From assembly GCF_001423745.1 (NCBI RefSeq), contig NZ_LMPC01000007.1, forward strand, positions 50,785 through 114,784: 64,000 nt of DNA, in the 5' to 3' direction. Each line of letters opens with the position of its first letter. The stretch's first letter is position 1. A model generated the notes under the pieces. It ran no database searches. It was not told the DNA's origin and was given only the letters and a program-made list of their open reading frames with translations. Below, piece by piece: positions 1 to 8,448 of this stretch. The position numbers were made by a program, and so were the translations under genes. Source of the DNA: Arthrobacter sp. Leaf337. Lineage in GTDB: Bacteria > Actinomycetota > Actinomycetes > Actinomycetales > Micrococcaceae.

Positions 1-322
1 CGGCCAGGGCATCATGCACGGCCAGGTTCTCGGATCCGTCTCCGAAACTCAGGACCGCCGTGGCACGCAGCCTCTCCTGCAGCGCCCGCTGGCGGTCACG
101 GCTCCGGTACGCATTACCGATCAGGTTCCGGGCAATCGACAACAGCCAGGCGATCTCGGGGCCCTGCTCGTCAGTTTCTTTCTGCCACACCACACGAAAG
201 ACATCGGCAGCGATTTCCTCCGCCACCTCCGGGGATTCCACCCTCCGGCGCACGAACCTGAAAACGGCTGGATAGCTGTCTTTGTGTAACGCGATAAACG
301 CCAGTTCACGCTCGGAAAGCAC
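1..322 (-). CDS. ECF-type RNA polymerase sigma factor, N-terminal part (runs off window start)
   Basis: The first 107 codons are visible. The protein begins VLSERELAFIALHKD and continues through VAEEIAADVFRVVWQ and IAWLLSIARNLIGNAYR, the typical sigma-70 region 2 pattern of ECF sigma factors (core RNA polymerase binding and -10 recognition). The start is taken as GTG at 322 because GGGGGA lies six bases upstream. Region 4, needed for -35 recognition, is outside the window, so neither subgroup nor target can be given. No anti-sigma gene is visible upstream; it would be expected downstream, outside the window. Family assignment is solid, specific role unknown. Confidence 0.82.
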   Translation of the reverse strand, partial: MLSERELAFIALHKDSYPAVFRFVRRRVESPEVAEEIAADVFRVVWQKETDEQGPEIAWLLSIARNLIGNAYRSRDRQRALQERLRATAVLSFGDGSENLAVHDALA

Positions 323-442
323 GATATCCCCCTGGTGAGTAGTCCTGAGCCGCCCTCTATCCGTATTGTTTCCGGACCGCCGCCACCCGTTACGCAAGTC
401 CCAGGAAATTTTCGGCCTTCCCCGGGCCGGCGTCGTCCAGGA

Positions 443-1273
443 TCACCGCTGCGAGGGAACGTGGCCGGTGCCGGGCGCAGGCCGCTGCGTGACGACGAAC
501 TGCTGTGCCAGGGTCCAGAGGTTGGAAACGGTCCAGTAGATCAGGACACCGATGGGGAAGACGATTCCACCGGCCCCGAAGACGACGGGAAGGATGTAAA
601 GGATCATCTTCTGCTGCATCAGGACCGGACCTGACGGCACTTCCTCGGACGGGGTCCTGGCCATGATCAGCTTCTGCGTGAAGAACTGTGCCGCCGTCAT
701 GGCCAGGATCATCACGATCGAGAGGGTCCAAACAGCCACCACATTGCCGCCAGCAGGCGTGCCGTGAAGCAGGGTGGCGGACAGCGGGGCACCGAAGATG
801 CTGGACTGATCGAACTGGACAACTTGTTCGTGGCTCATGGCGCCAATGCCGGCACCCCTATCGCGGGCCGCCGTGATGCCGGAGAGCACCTGGAAGAGGG
901 CCAGGAAGAAGGGCGTCTGGATCAGCAGGGGCAGGCACGCCGAGAACGGGTTGGTTCCGTGCTTCTTGTAGAGCTCCATCTGCTCCCGCGCCATGGCCTG
1001 GCGGGACAGCTGGTCCGTCTTGCCCTTGTACTTGTCCTGCAGCTTCTTCAGGTCCGGCTGCAGGAGGCGCATGCGGCGCTGGGCGTTGACCTGTTTCAGG
1101 AACACGGGGATCAGCGCGGCGCGGATGACCAGTACCAGCCCGATGATGGCGAGCGTCCAGGTCCAGCCGCTGGCGGCGGGCATGCCGAGGGTTCCCAGCC
1201 CTTCGTGGAAGCCCACGATGATGACGGAAACCAGCCACTTGAACGGAAGCATGATTGCTTCAATGAAGTCCAC
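443..1273 (-). CDS. yidC: YidC/Oxa1-family membrane protein insertase
   Basis: A 276-residue polytopic membrane protein. It starts with a short hydrophobic segment, then has a membrane segment containing the conserved Arg of the YidC groove (VIRAALIP). A basic cytoplasmic loop follows (QRRMRLLQPDLKKLQ to MELYKKHGTNPFSACLP), then LLIQTPFFLALFQVL and two further membrane helices ending in GVLIYWTVSNLW. YidC inserts membrane proteins alone or with SecYEG. The GTG start has GGGGA six bases upstream. The gene is not next to rpmH/rnpA, where the housekeeping yidC usually sits, and it is somewhat short, so it may be a second, specialised paralogue (inference). Confidence 0.88.
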   Translation of the reverse strand: MDFIEAIMLPFKWLVSVIIVGFHEGLGTLGMPAASGWTWTLAIIGLVLVIRAALIPVFLKQVNAQRRMRLLQPDLKKLQDKYKGKTDQLSRQAMAREQMELYKKHGTNPFSACLPLLIQTPFFLALFQVLSGITAARDRGAGIGAMSHEQVVQFDQSSIFGAPLSATLLHGTPAGGNVVAVWTLSIVMILAMTAAQFFTQKLIMARTPSEEVPSGPVLMQQKMILYILPVVFGAGGIVFPIGVLIYWTVSNLWTLAQQFVVTQRPAPGTGHVPSQR

Positions 1274-1379
1274 TGAGATCCCCGTCCGCCAGTTGCTGCA
1301 AAGCTACTGCGAATCGTGGCGCTTGTCACGGTGCAGGACTGCGGCACGTCCGCCCGCTGGACCGGAAGGGAGAACAGGA

Positions 1380-1412
1380 AAGCCCCCGGAATCTCAAGGA
1401 TTCCGGGGGCTT
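1380..1412 (-). terminator. Rho-independent terminator after tRNA-Met
   Basis: Perfect 12-base stem GCCCCCGGAATC/GATTCCGGGGGC with a 5-base loop, extended by AA/TT. It lies directly downstream of the two minus-strand tRNA genes and upstream of yidC. On the minus strand it is followed by TTTCC. Confidence 0.75.
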
Positions 1413-1418
1413 GTCCTG

Positions 1419-1492
1419 TAGCGGTGGGGAGGCTCGATCTCCCGACCTCACGATTATGAGTCGTGCGCTCTAACCAACTGAGCTACACCGCC
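1419..1492 (-). tRNA. tRNA-Met (anticodon CAT)
   Basis: 74-base cloverleaf on the minus strand. The acceptor arm GGCGGTG pairs with CACCGCT (first pair G-U), the D arm is AGCTCAGTTGGTTAGAGC, the anticodon loop in CGACTCATAATCG gives CAT, and the T arm is present with A as discriminator. CCA is not encoded. The first pair and D loop fit an elongator tRNA; a tRNA-Ile2 whose CAT is modified by TilS is the alternative and cannot be excluded by eye. Confidence 0.9.
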
Positions 1493-1554
1493 ACGAATGA
1501 GAAAAACCTGCATCAAGCCGGTCAAAAACCGCCTTGACACAGGCCCTCATTCAG

Positions 1555-1626
1555 AGCCCCCCACCGGAATCGATCCGGTGACCTCGTTCTTACCAAGAAC
1601 GCGCTCTACCACTGAGCTAGGGGGGC
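1555..1626 (-). tRNA. tRNA-Thr (anticodon GGT)
   Basis: 72-base cloverleaf on the minus strand. Acceptor GCCCCCC pairs with GGGGGGC, the D arm is AGCTCAGTGGTAGAGC, the anticodon stem-loop CGTTC-TTGGTAA-GAACG gives GGT (reads ACC/ACU), and the T arm is CACCGGATCGATTCCGGTG. CCA is not encoded. It lies 62 bases upstream of tRNA-Met on the same strand and is probably co-transcribed with it. Confidence 0.93.
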
Positions 1627-1827
1627 AACGAGTAAATACTCTACCGGAAGATTCCGCTCCCAACAAATCGGCGGCGACACAGCTCTGCGGCGCGGATAAA
1701 TCAGCGGAAAACCGCGGAAATCCGGGCCAAAAACTGCCGCAGCGGCCTTGGCAGGGGCTCCTGGTGGCCAGCCCGCCGCTCCGATGTGATGAAGCGAACA
1801 CTGGCGGAAACGGGCGGCCGGTTAAAG

Positions 1828-1860
1828 AAAAACGGGCCGGCTCGAAAGCCGGCCCGTTTT
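1828..1860. terminator. Bidirectional Rho-independent terminator
   Basis: Perfect 14-base inverted repeat AAAACGGGCCGGCT/AGCCGGCCCGTTTT with a short loop, flanked by A and T runs so that it works in both directions. It sits 23 bases past the stop of the minus-strand RNA helicase gene, which it most likely terminates. Confidence 0.85.
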
Positions 1861-1882
1861 CAGCGCCTGGTGCTGCTAGGGC

Positions 1883-4003
1883 TTACCACTTGCCCTTGCG
1901 GTTGAAGTCGCGGTGTCCGCCTTCGTTGCCGTGGCGGGGCTTGCGTGCGCCGTCGCCGTGGCCGCCAAAGCGGGAGTCGCTGGCCTGGCCGCGGTTGGCA
2001 CCGCTGTCGGCGCCAACGCTGCGCTCCGAGCGGTCGCTGTAAGAACGGCCGCCGCGGTCAGCGGAGGACCGCTCGCCGTCGGTCTTGCGGAATTCCTTCT
2101 TGAACCCGCCGCTGCCCTTGAAGTTGCCGCCGCGGTCGCCGCCGCCGGAGTAGCCGCCGCGGTCGCCGCCACGGTTGCCCTGGTAACCGCCACGCTCGCC
2201 GCCGCCGGACGGCTTGCGGCCGTTGTCCAGCTCGAGGTGGATCAGCTCGCCGCCGATCCGTGTGCGGGACAGGGCACGCAGCTGCTCGGGGCTCAGGTCT
2301 GCCGGGAGCTCCACGAGGGAGTGGTCCGAGCGGATGTCGATGCCGCCGATCTGGGCGGAGGAGATGCCGCCTTCGTTGGCAATGGCGCCAACGATGGAAC
2401 CCGGCATAACGCGCTGACGGCGTCCGACGGCGATCCGGTAGGTGGCGTTGCCCTCGGTCAGGGTGCGGGTCGGGCCGCGTGAGCCGAAGCCGTCCTTGGA
2501 GCGCTCACGCTTCTGGAACTCGGGAGCCGCGGGCAGTTCCTTGACCAGGAGCGGCTGGCCGCCCTGGGCCATGACGGCCAGTGCAGCCGCGATCTCCGAG
2601 GCAGGCACGTTGTGCTCTTCCTCGTAGGAGGAGATGAGGTCGCGGAAAGCTGCAACGTCCTCGGACTCCAGGGTCTCGGTGATGCGCTCGGCGAACTTGC
2701 CCAGGCGCAGCGTGTTCACGGTCTCGGCCGTGGGAAGGTGCATCTGCTCCACCGGCTGGCGGGTTGCCTTCTCGATGGAACGCAGCAGGTACTTCTCCCG
2801 CGGCGTCATGAACAGGATGGCGTCGCCGGACCGGCCTGCACGGCCGGTGCGGCCGATGCGGTGGACGTAGGACTCGGTGTCGTGGGGGATGTCGTAGTTG
2901 ACCACGTGGCTGATGCGCTCCACGTCAAGGCCGCGGGCCGCGACGTCGGTGGCTACCAGGATGTCGATGCGGCCTTCCTTCAGCGCGTCGACAGTGCGTT
3001 CGCGCTGCTGCTGCGGAATGTCGCCGTTGATGGCGGCAGCCTGGAAGCCCCGGGCCTTCAGCTTGTCGGCCAGGTCCTCGGTGGCCATCTTGGTGCGAAC
3101 GAAGGCGATGACGCCGTCGAACTCTTCAACCTCGAGGATGCGGGTCAGGGCGTCGAGCTTGTGCGGGCCCATGACCTGCAGGTAGCGCTGGCGGGTGTTC
3201 GCTCCGGTGGTGGTCTTGGACTTCACCGAGATCTCGGCCGGGTTGTTCAGGTACTGCTTGGACATCCGGCGGATCTGGCTCGGCATGGTGGCCGAGAACA
3301 GTGCGACCTGACGGTCCGAAGGCGTCTGCTGGAAGATCTGCTCCACGTCTTCGGCGAAGCCCATGCGGAGCATTTCGTCGGCCTCGTCCAGCACCAGGTA
3401 CTGGAGTTCGGACAGGTCCAGGGAACCCTTGGAGATGTGGTCGATCACACGGCCGGGCGTACCGACGACAACCTGGGCACCGCGGCGCAGGCCGGCGAGC
3501 TGGGGGCCGTAGGCGGAGCCGCCGTAGACGGGGAGGACGGTGAAGTCGTCGATGTGCTTGGCGTAGGAGGTGAAAGCCTCGGCGACCTGGAGCGCGAGCT
3601 CGCGGGTCGGAGCGAGGACCAGGGCCTGCGTCTTGCGGGACGGACCGTTGAGGTCGTGGAGCTCGGCCAGGCGGGACAGTGCCGGTACTGCGAATGCTGC
3701 AGTCTTACCGGTTCCGGTCTGGGCCAGGCCCACGACGTCGCGGCCTTCGAGCAGCAGCGGGATGGTTGCTGCCTGGATGGGGGACGGCTTCTCGTAGCCG
3801 ACGTCCTGCAGGGCGGCGAGGACTCGGCCATCGATGCCGAGGTCGGCGAAGCGGACACCTTCAGCTTCGGTGTCATCGTCGCCGCTGGCCGGATCAGCCT
3901 TGGGGGCTTCGGCCTTCGGGGCTTCGGCGGCGGGGCGTTCTTCAGCGGCAGGCGCTTCAGCCTTCGGGGCTTCGGCGGTGGCGTCGTTGTGATTTTCGGG
4001 CAT
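1883..4003 (-). CDS. deaD: DEAD-box ATP-dependent RNA helicase with DbpA-type RNA-binding domain and Gly-rich tail
   Basis: A 706-residue cytoplasmic helicase that unwinds structured RNA (ribosome assembly, mRNA turnover, cold adaptation in the CsdA/DeaD family). In order: an acidic Ala/Pro/Glu-rich N-terminus; the Q motif; Walker A AQTGTGKTAAF; PTRELA; TPGRVID; DEAD in VLDEADEM; SAT in FSATMP; RecA domain 2 with VATDVAARGLD and HRIGRTGRAG; a DbpA-like RNA-binding domain (VGAIANEGGISSAQIGGIDI); and an RGG/GGDRGG-rich tail of about 110 residues. The start at 4003 is chosen over longer options because GAGGAAAA lies upstream at good spacing. The long tail is typical of actinobacterial DeaD proteins. 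Confidence 0.93.
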   Translation of the reverse strand: MPENHNDATAEAPKAEAPAAEERPAAEAPKAEAPKADPASGDDDTEAEGVRFADLGIDGRVLAALQDVGYEKPSPIQAATIPLLLEGRDVVGLAQTGTGKTAAFAVPALSRLAELHDLNGPSRKTQALVLAPTRELALQVAEAFTSYAKHIDDFTVLPVYGGSAYGPQLAGLRRGAQVVVGTPGRVIDHISKGSLDLSELQYLVLDEADEMLRMGFAEDVEQIFQQTPSDRQVALFSATMPSQIRRMSKQYLNNPAEISVKSKTTTGANTRQRYLQVMGPHKLDALTRILEVEEFDGVIAFVRTKMATEDLADKLKARGFQAAAINGDIPQQQRERTVDALKEGRIDILVATDVAARGLDVERISHVVNYDIPHDTESYVHRIGRTGRAGRSGDAILFMTPREKYLLRSIEKATRQPVEQMHLPTAETVNTLRLGKFAERITETLESEDVAAFRDLISSYEEEHNVPASEIAAALAVMAQGGQPLLVKELPAAPEFQKRERSKDGFGSRGPTRTLTEGNATYRIAVGRRQRVMPGSIVGAIANEGGISSAQIGGIDIRSDHSLVELPADLSPEQLRALSRTRIGGELIHLELDNGRKPSGGGERGGYQGNRGGDRGGYSGGGDRGGNFKGSGGFKKEFRKTDGERSSADRGGRSYSDRSERSVGADSGANRGQASDSRFGGHGDGARKPRHGNEGGHRDFNRKGKW

Positions 4004-4404
4004 AGGGAAGTTTTCCTCATCCATAGGGGGCCAGGCGGCACAACCCGAGGTGAGCGGAGCCGCAGTGCATGTGCCGTTTGGATGCCGGGCAAACATTGAC
4101 CGGCCGGTCACGTAGAAGTCCGGCGCTTTCGCAATCCCGTGGCAGGACTTCCCGCTGCATCTCTTGGCTGCTATCCCAGCAGTCTGTACAGCGTTTTCTT
4201 TAGCCGGCTCTCCCTATGAAAATGCCCGCATCGCTTGTGCGGGCCCCAACACTTGCCAGTCCTGCCTCAAAAATTGGGCAGGAATAAGGGATTTCCGGAG
4301 TGGGGGATATTTCAAGTGTAAGGCATGGTTCCGCGTTGCACTAACCCGCCAGCCGCCCAAGGGCGGTGACGTTGCGCACACAGGCTGCGCGGGGCCCGGC
4401 GGAG
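4004..4404. other. Intergenic region: leader of the helicase gene
   Basis: 401 bases without a convincing gene. It holds the hairpin at 4217-4244, a small hairpin CGCCCTTGGGCG near 4354, and an AT-richer stretch around 4260-4330. The helicase is transcribed towards lower coordinates, so this is its promoter and a 5' leader of up to about 200 bases. Long leaders are common for cold-induced deaD genes, but no known element was recognised here. Confidence 0.4.
4217..4244 (-). terminator. Rho-independent terminator after the MOSC gene
   Basis: 7-base stem GCCCGCA/TGCGGGC with a 7-base loop. On the minus strand it is followed by ATTTTC. It lies about 160 bases after the MOSC stop codon and before the helicase start, so it either ends the MOSC transcript or acts as an attenuator in the helicase leader. 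Confidence 0.5.
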
Positions 4405-5058
4405 CTAGACGCCAAGGCGCCGCTGAAGCTTCTCGAATTCCTCGTGGTATTCCGGCTGCAGGCGGATCTCCCCGTCGGCATCTGCATCACGCAGCGCTTC
4501 CACATCCTCGATGGTGGGCTCGCTGAACCACTTGCCGATGGTCACGCCGTGCTTGGGAACGAACAGCCGGTGGATGTGGTCCCCGGCCCGGATGGTCCCC
4601 GGCTTAATGACCCGGAGGTAAGTGCCCACCCGGCCCGCCTCGGTAAAACGCTTCACCCACTGGGGTTCGTCCATGCGGCGCTGGAACGTGGCGCAGGGAA
4701 CGCGGGGAGATGTAACTTCGACTTCGACGTCGAGGCCGATCTGCCACCGTTCGCCGATCACCGCGGTGGTGGTCCCGATGCCGGCAACGCGCAGGTTCTC
4801 GCCGAACACCCCCGGCAGGAGGTCTCGTTGCAGCTCCCCCACCCAGTAGTCGGCGTCATCCTGTGAATAGGCATACAGCGCCTGGTCCACGCCGCCGTGG
4901 TGGATGCGGCTCGCCTGGATGTCCCCGTGGAGTCCGAGCTTGTGCACCTTGACCGGGCCATAGACGGCACGTTTGTCGATGGCCGTGACGCCCACGCTCC
5001 CCTCATCACTCAGGAGCTGGTGTACCCGGCAGACGGCAAGCACAGATGCGGTGTCCAT
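4405..5058 (-). CDS. MOSC domain-containing protein
   Basis: 217 residues. The MOSC core is recognisable from KVHKLGLHGDIQASRIHHGG (the usual GDxQADxxxHGG motif), YSQDDADYWVGEL, FGENLRVAGI, and VEVTSPRVPCATFQRRM, which carries the conserved Cys of the family. MOSC proteins resemble the C-terminal domain of molybdenum cofactor sulfurase and bind or transfer Moco/sulfur; this stand-alone, YiiM-like type often detoxifies N-hydroxylated bases or has unknown substrates. The C-terminal helical segment fits the 3-alpha domain of YiiM-like proteins. Neighbours give no pathway hint. Confidence 0.88.
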   Translation of the reverse strand: MDTASVLAVCRVHQLLSDEGSVGVTAIDKRAVYGPVKVHKLGLHGDIQASRIHHGGVDQALYAYSQDDADYWVGELQRDLLPGVFGENLRVAGIGTTTAVIGERWQIGLDVEVEVTSPRVPCATFQRRMDEPQWVKRFTEAGRVGTYLRVIKPGTIRAGDHIHRLFVPKHGVTIGKWFSEPTIEDVEALRDADADGEIRLQPEYHEEFEKLQRRLGV

Positions 5059-5126
5059 GGCTACAGTCTAGGTTCTTCCGTCCGGATTGCCGCGGACGCT
5101 TCCCGCCACCCTCCGGCGCTTTGGCG

Positions 5127-5801
5127 TCAGGGATCGAAGCGGTACCCCATCCCGGCCTCCGTGTGCAGGTGGCGCGGCCTCGCCGGGTCCTGCTCCAGTT
5201 TGCGCCGCAGCTGTGCCAGGTAGACGCGAAGGTACTGGGTTTCCTTCGCGTACGCCTGTCCCCACACCTGGGTGAGCAGCTGCTGCTGGCTGACCAGCTT
5301 GCCGGCATTGCGGACCAAGAGCTCGAGGATATTCCACTCCGTGGGCGTGAGCCGGACTTCCTGCCCGTCCCGGACCACTTTCCGGGCGGCGAGGTCCACC
5401 ACGAAGTCCGCCGTCTCCACCGTGGGCGCTTCGCGCTGCGCCGGCGAGCGCCGGGAAGCGGCCCGCAGCCGCGCCAGGAGCTCGTCGAGGCCGAACGGCT
5501 TGGTCACGTAATCGTCCGCCCCGGCGTCGAGCGCTTCCACTTTGTCCTCCGAGGCGTGGCGGGCGGACAGCACAATGACGGGCACGGAGCTCCACCCCCG
5601 GATCCCCCGGATGACGTCCACACCGTCCATATCCGGCAGCCCGAGGTCCAGGACCACGATGTCCACCGGGTGCTGGGCGGCCAGTTTCAGTCCGTCCGCG
5701 CCGAGGCCCGCGGTGATGGCCTGGTAGCCGTGGGCGCGGAGGTTGATCTGCATGGCCCGGGCCAGCTGGGCTTCGTCTTCGATGATCAGTACCAGGGTCA
5801 C
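5127..5801 (-). CDS. kdpE: KdpE-type response regulator (OmpR family)
   Basis: 224 residues. The receiver domain has acidic IIEDE near the start, phospho-acceptor Asp in VVLDLGLPD, Thr/Ser in VIVLSAR and Lys in YVTKPF. A winged-helix OmpR/PhoB DNA-binding domain follows (LTPTEWNILELLV, YLRVYLAQLRRKLE, GMGYRF). KdpE normally activates the K+-transporting kdpFABC operon. The GTG start at 5801 overlaps the kdpD stop as GTGA, with GGAAGG upstream, so the two are translationally coupled. No kdpFABC genes lie in this window, so the target operon is not established. Confidence 0.88.
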   Translation of the reverse strand: MTLVLIIEDEAQLARAMQINLRAHGYQAITAGLGADGLKLAAQHPVDIVVLDLGLPDMDGVDVIRGIRGWSSVPVIVLSARHASEDKVEALDAGADDYVTKPFGLDELLARLRAASRRSPAQREAPTVETADFVVDLAARKVVRDGQEVRLTPTEWNILELLVRNAGKLVSQQQLLTQVWGQAYAKETQYLRVYLAQLRRKLEQDPARPRHLHTEAGMGYRFDP

Positions 5802-7456
5802 GGCATCGGACCTTCCCACAGCGGCAGGGTGACCACCATGGTCAGCCCGCCGCCCGGCGTCGGCTCCGCTGCCAGGGTTCCTCCCATGGCTTCGCTGAAG
5901 CCGTTGGCAACAGCAAGGCCCAGTCCGATCCCCACGGTGCGGCCACTGCCGGTGCGCTGGTAATCGTTGAGCCGCTGGAACGGCTGGAACATGTCCATGA
6001 CTGCCGCCGGGGCCACCCCTGAGCCGTGGTCCACCACGCGGAACTCGCTGGCCGGCCTGCCGCCCAGCGCGATCCCCTCCCCCGCACGGGCTGTCAGCAC
6101 CACATCGGCCTCCGGCGCGTATTTGAGCGCGTTCTCCACCAGGTTCGCCACCACGCGCTCCAACATCCCGGCGTCGGCCTCCACACGAGGGAGGTTGGGC
6201 GGCAGTTCCACCCGGATCCGTGCCGCGGGCAGCCCCCTCAGCGCATCCGGCAGGACGTCCGCCCAGCCCAGTCCGCGCAGGAGCGGGTTGACCGAATCAG
6301 CCGTAATCCTGGACATGTCCAGCAGGTTGCCGATCAGGTGGTCCAGACGGTCGGCCGAGTCCTCGATGGTGGCGAGCAGCTCGCGTTCGTCTTCCGGGGA
6401 AAACTTCACATCCTCTTGGCGGAGGCTGCTGACCGCCAGCTTGATTCCGGCCAGCGGGGTGCGGAGGTCGTGGCTGACGGCCCGAAGGATGGACGTGCGC
6501 ATCTTGTTGCCCTCGGACAGCCGCTGGTTGTCCTCCATGCTCGCCACGAGCTGCCGCCGTTCCAGGATGGCCACCAGAAACGCCCCGAAGGCGGCCAGCA
6601 TCCGCTGGTGCTGGCCGGTAAAGGGGTGACCGGCCGGCGGCCCGCCGTTGATCAGCAGCGTGTAACGGGAATCGACGACGACGGCGTGGTGGGCGGCCGC
6701 GCGGGTCACCGGCGGGGTGGTCCCGGCGCTGGCAAGCACTGTCCCGCCGGCGTTGCTGTCCGTCCCTCGTCCAGGACCGCGGCCGACGGCGGATTCCGCT
6801 CCGCGGGCGCCGCCCGGGGTACGGGAGCCACCCGGGGTGCTTCCCGCCACGAGGGTGACGGCATCCACTCCCAACCGGCTGCGGACCTTCTCGAGGAACG
6901 TCTCCAGGCTGCCGTCGGAACTGAGGATCCGCAGCGAGAGCTCGCTCAGTGCCGTGGCTTCGGCCCCGGAACGCGCGGCTTCCTGCGCCCGGCGGCTCGC
7001 CAGTCCCACGGCAAGGGCCACACTGCAGGCCACCGCCAGGAACACCAGGAGGGTGAACAGGGTGGAGGGATCGGCAATGGACAGCGAACCCACCGGATCG
7101 GCGGAGAAGTAATTGAGGAGCGTTGTGCCCAGGACCGCCGCCACGACGGCGGGCCAGAATCCCCCGATCGCAGCCACCGCCACGGCGGCCGCAAGGTGGA
7201 GCAGCATGATGATGGCGAAGTTCCGATATCCCGCGAGCGTCACCAGGACTTCCACGGCAGGCGGCAGCACCGCCGCAAGCACCATGCCGACGAGGAAACG
7301 GCTCCGCCCGATTCCCTGGAGCGCTGAGCGCGCCCTCCCGGAACCTGCCGTCCCCGAACGTACTGTCCGCGCACGTGCTGTCCGCGCACCTGGCGTCCCG
7401 GACCCGCCAGGGCCGGATCGGGCGGCGCCACCGCGGGCGGATTCAACTGCTGCCAT
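5798..7456 (-). CDS. kdpD: KdpD-like sensor histidine kinase lacking the N-terminal KdpD/Usp sensory domains
   Basis: 552 residues. A 50-residue Arg/Gly/Ala-rich cytoplasmic N-terminus leads into the four-helix DUF4118 membrane block (about residues 52-155, with NYFSADPVGSLSIADP). A GAF-like region follows, then HisKA with phospho-acceptor His in AVSHDLRTPLAGIK, then HATPase_c with N box ENALKYAP and G boxes. Classical KdpD is about 900 residues with an N-terminal KdpD domain and UspA-like domain, both absent here. It phosphorylates the adjacent KdpE. Because the sensing input is missing, its signal may differ from that of canonical KdpD. The N-terminal start is uncertain by some residues. 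Confidence 0.83.
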   Translation of the reverse strand: MAAVESARGGAARSGPGGSGTPGARTARARTVRSGTAGSGRARSALQGIGRSRFLVGMVLAAVLPPAVEVLVTLAGYRNFAIIMLLHLAAAVAVAAIGGFWPAVVAAVLGTTLLNYFSADPVGSLSIADPSTLFTLLVFLAVACSVALAVGLASRRAQEAARSGAEATALSELSLRILSSDGSLETFLEKVRSRLGVDAVTLVAGSTPGGSRTPGGARGAESAVGRGPGRGTDSNAGGTVLASAGTTPPVTRAAAHHAVVVDSRYTLLINGGPPAGHPFTGQHQRMLAAFGAFLVAILERRQLVASMEDNQRLSEGNKMRTSILRAVSHDLRTPLAGIKLAVSSLRQEDVKFSPEDERELLATIEDSADRLDHLIGNLLDMSRITADSVNPLLRGLGWADVLPDALRGLPAARIRVELPPNLPRVEADAGMLERVVANLVENALKYAPEADVVLTARAGEGIALGGRPASEFRVVDHGSGVAPAAVMDMFQPFQRLNDYQRTGSGRTVGIGLGLAVANGFSEAMGGTLAAEPTPGGGLTMVVTLPLWEGPMP

Positions 7457-7538
7457 GGCTCCATCTTGGCATGGGCAGCTCTCCCCCGTTTTCCGTTAAC
7501 AGCGCCTCGGTCCAGGCACTAGGCTGACTTCAGGATTT

Positions 7539-7550
7539 ACACAGCTGTGT
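7539..7550. promoter_or_regulatory. Short palindrome in the divergent promoter region
   Basis: Perfect 12-base palindrome ACACAGCTGTGT between divergent kdpD and the ygiB-like gene, 81 bases before the ATG of the latter. It is a possible operator, but no regulator is tied to it and a short palindrome can arise by chance. Confidence 0.25.
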
Positions 7551-7630
7551 CTTGCCGGGACGGCCTTCCCGCACGTGTTTCTACGCCCGTGGCCGGTCAC
7601 AGATTCAGCATGGACAACCGAGGGGGACCC

Positions 7631-8446
7631 ATGGAACCGCAGGACCCGAACCAGGATCCTTCAAAGGATCCAAAGAAGGATCCGAAGAACACCCGTTCCG
7701 GTCAACAGGGCGGCACGCCGGAAGGGACCCCCGGTCCGGAAGGCTCCACGCCAGGCTGGATGACCGCGCCCGGGGATTTCACGCCGCGGCCGCACGATCC
7801 CGCCATCGGGCAACTACCGCCCTGGCAGGTGCCAAAACCAGAGCTTCGGCCGGAACTGCTCAACGATTCCGCGGCGGGCGGCCGGACTGCCGAAGCCGGG
7901 ACGCCGGACGCCGGGAAAAAGGCCGGGCGGCGGCAAAAGGGCGCGGCTGCAGGGCAGGGTCCCGTGTCAGGACCGGGTATGCCCGGAGCGCCGGGCACCG
8001 GTCCGGGCCCTGTGATCGACCCCTTCGAACACGAACGCGAGCGGGAAGCAGCGGCACGTAAGAAGCGCTCGCAACGCCGTACCGTCGTCGTCGGCCTCGG
8101 CGTCACTGCCCTGCTGGCAGGCACCATCACCGCCATTGTGGCCAGCAACGAGGCGGAGGCCGACTACGCGCAGGTCTGCTTCAACGACGAAACCGGCGAG
8201 CGCGTGGATGACGCCCAGTGCGACAACAGCAGCAGCGCCGGCCGGAGCTCCGCCATCTACGCCTGGTACTTCTACTCCCGGGGCTCCAGCGTCCCGGCCG
8301 TCGGGCAGAACCGCTCGCAGTACCCCAGCTTCACGAAGACCGCTCCGCAGGGGGCGAAAACGTCCAAGGGCTACAGCACCAAGGGCGGCACGGTCAGCAG
8401 GGGCGGCTTCGGCAGCAGCTCCAAGGGCGGAAGTACGGGAGGCTAG
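7631..8446 (+). CDS. YgiB-like single-pass membrane protein next to a glutathionylspermidine-synthase-family gene
   Basis: 271 residues. The first 150 are hydrophilic, rich in Pro/Gly/Asp/Lys with a repeated DPNQDPSKDPKKDPKN start. One transmembrane helix follows (about 151-175, VVVGLGVTALLAGTITAIVAS). The exported domain has two Cys (YAQVCFNDETGERVDDAQC) and a Ser/Gly-rich tail with TVSRGGFG. That tail matches the TVTRGGFG motif I know from the E. coli YgiB/DUF1190 lipoprotein family, which also precedes a ygiC-type gene. Start at ATG 7631, preceded by GAGGGGGA. The stop is two bases before the next ATG, so it is co-translated with the synthase. Function unknown; a membrane partner of the enzyme is inferred. 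Confidence 0.72.
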   Translation: MEPQDPNQDPSKDPKKDPKNTRSGQQGGTPEGTPGPEGSTPGWMTAPGDFTPRPHDPAIGQLPPWQVPKPELRPELLNDSAAGGRTAEAGTPDAGKKAGRRQKGAAAGQGPVSGPGMPGAPGTGPGPVIDPFEHEREREAAARKKRSQRRTVVVGLGVTALLAGTITAIVASNEAEADYAQVCFNDETGERVDDAQCDNSSSAGRSSAIYAWYFYSRGSSVPAVGQNRSQYPSFTKTAPQGAKTSKGYSTKGGTVSRGGFGSSSKGGSTGG

Positions 8447-8448
8447 GC

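Noticed and set aside
2612..4099. Long plus-strand open frame of 495 codons opposite the RNA helicase gene
   Set aside because: Its product is low-complexity Gly/Val/Leu/Asp text with no domain. It is the high-GC antisense shadow of the helicase, whose motifs are complete on the minus strand.
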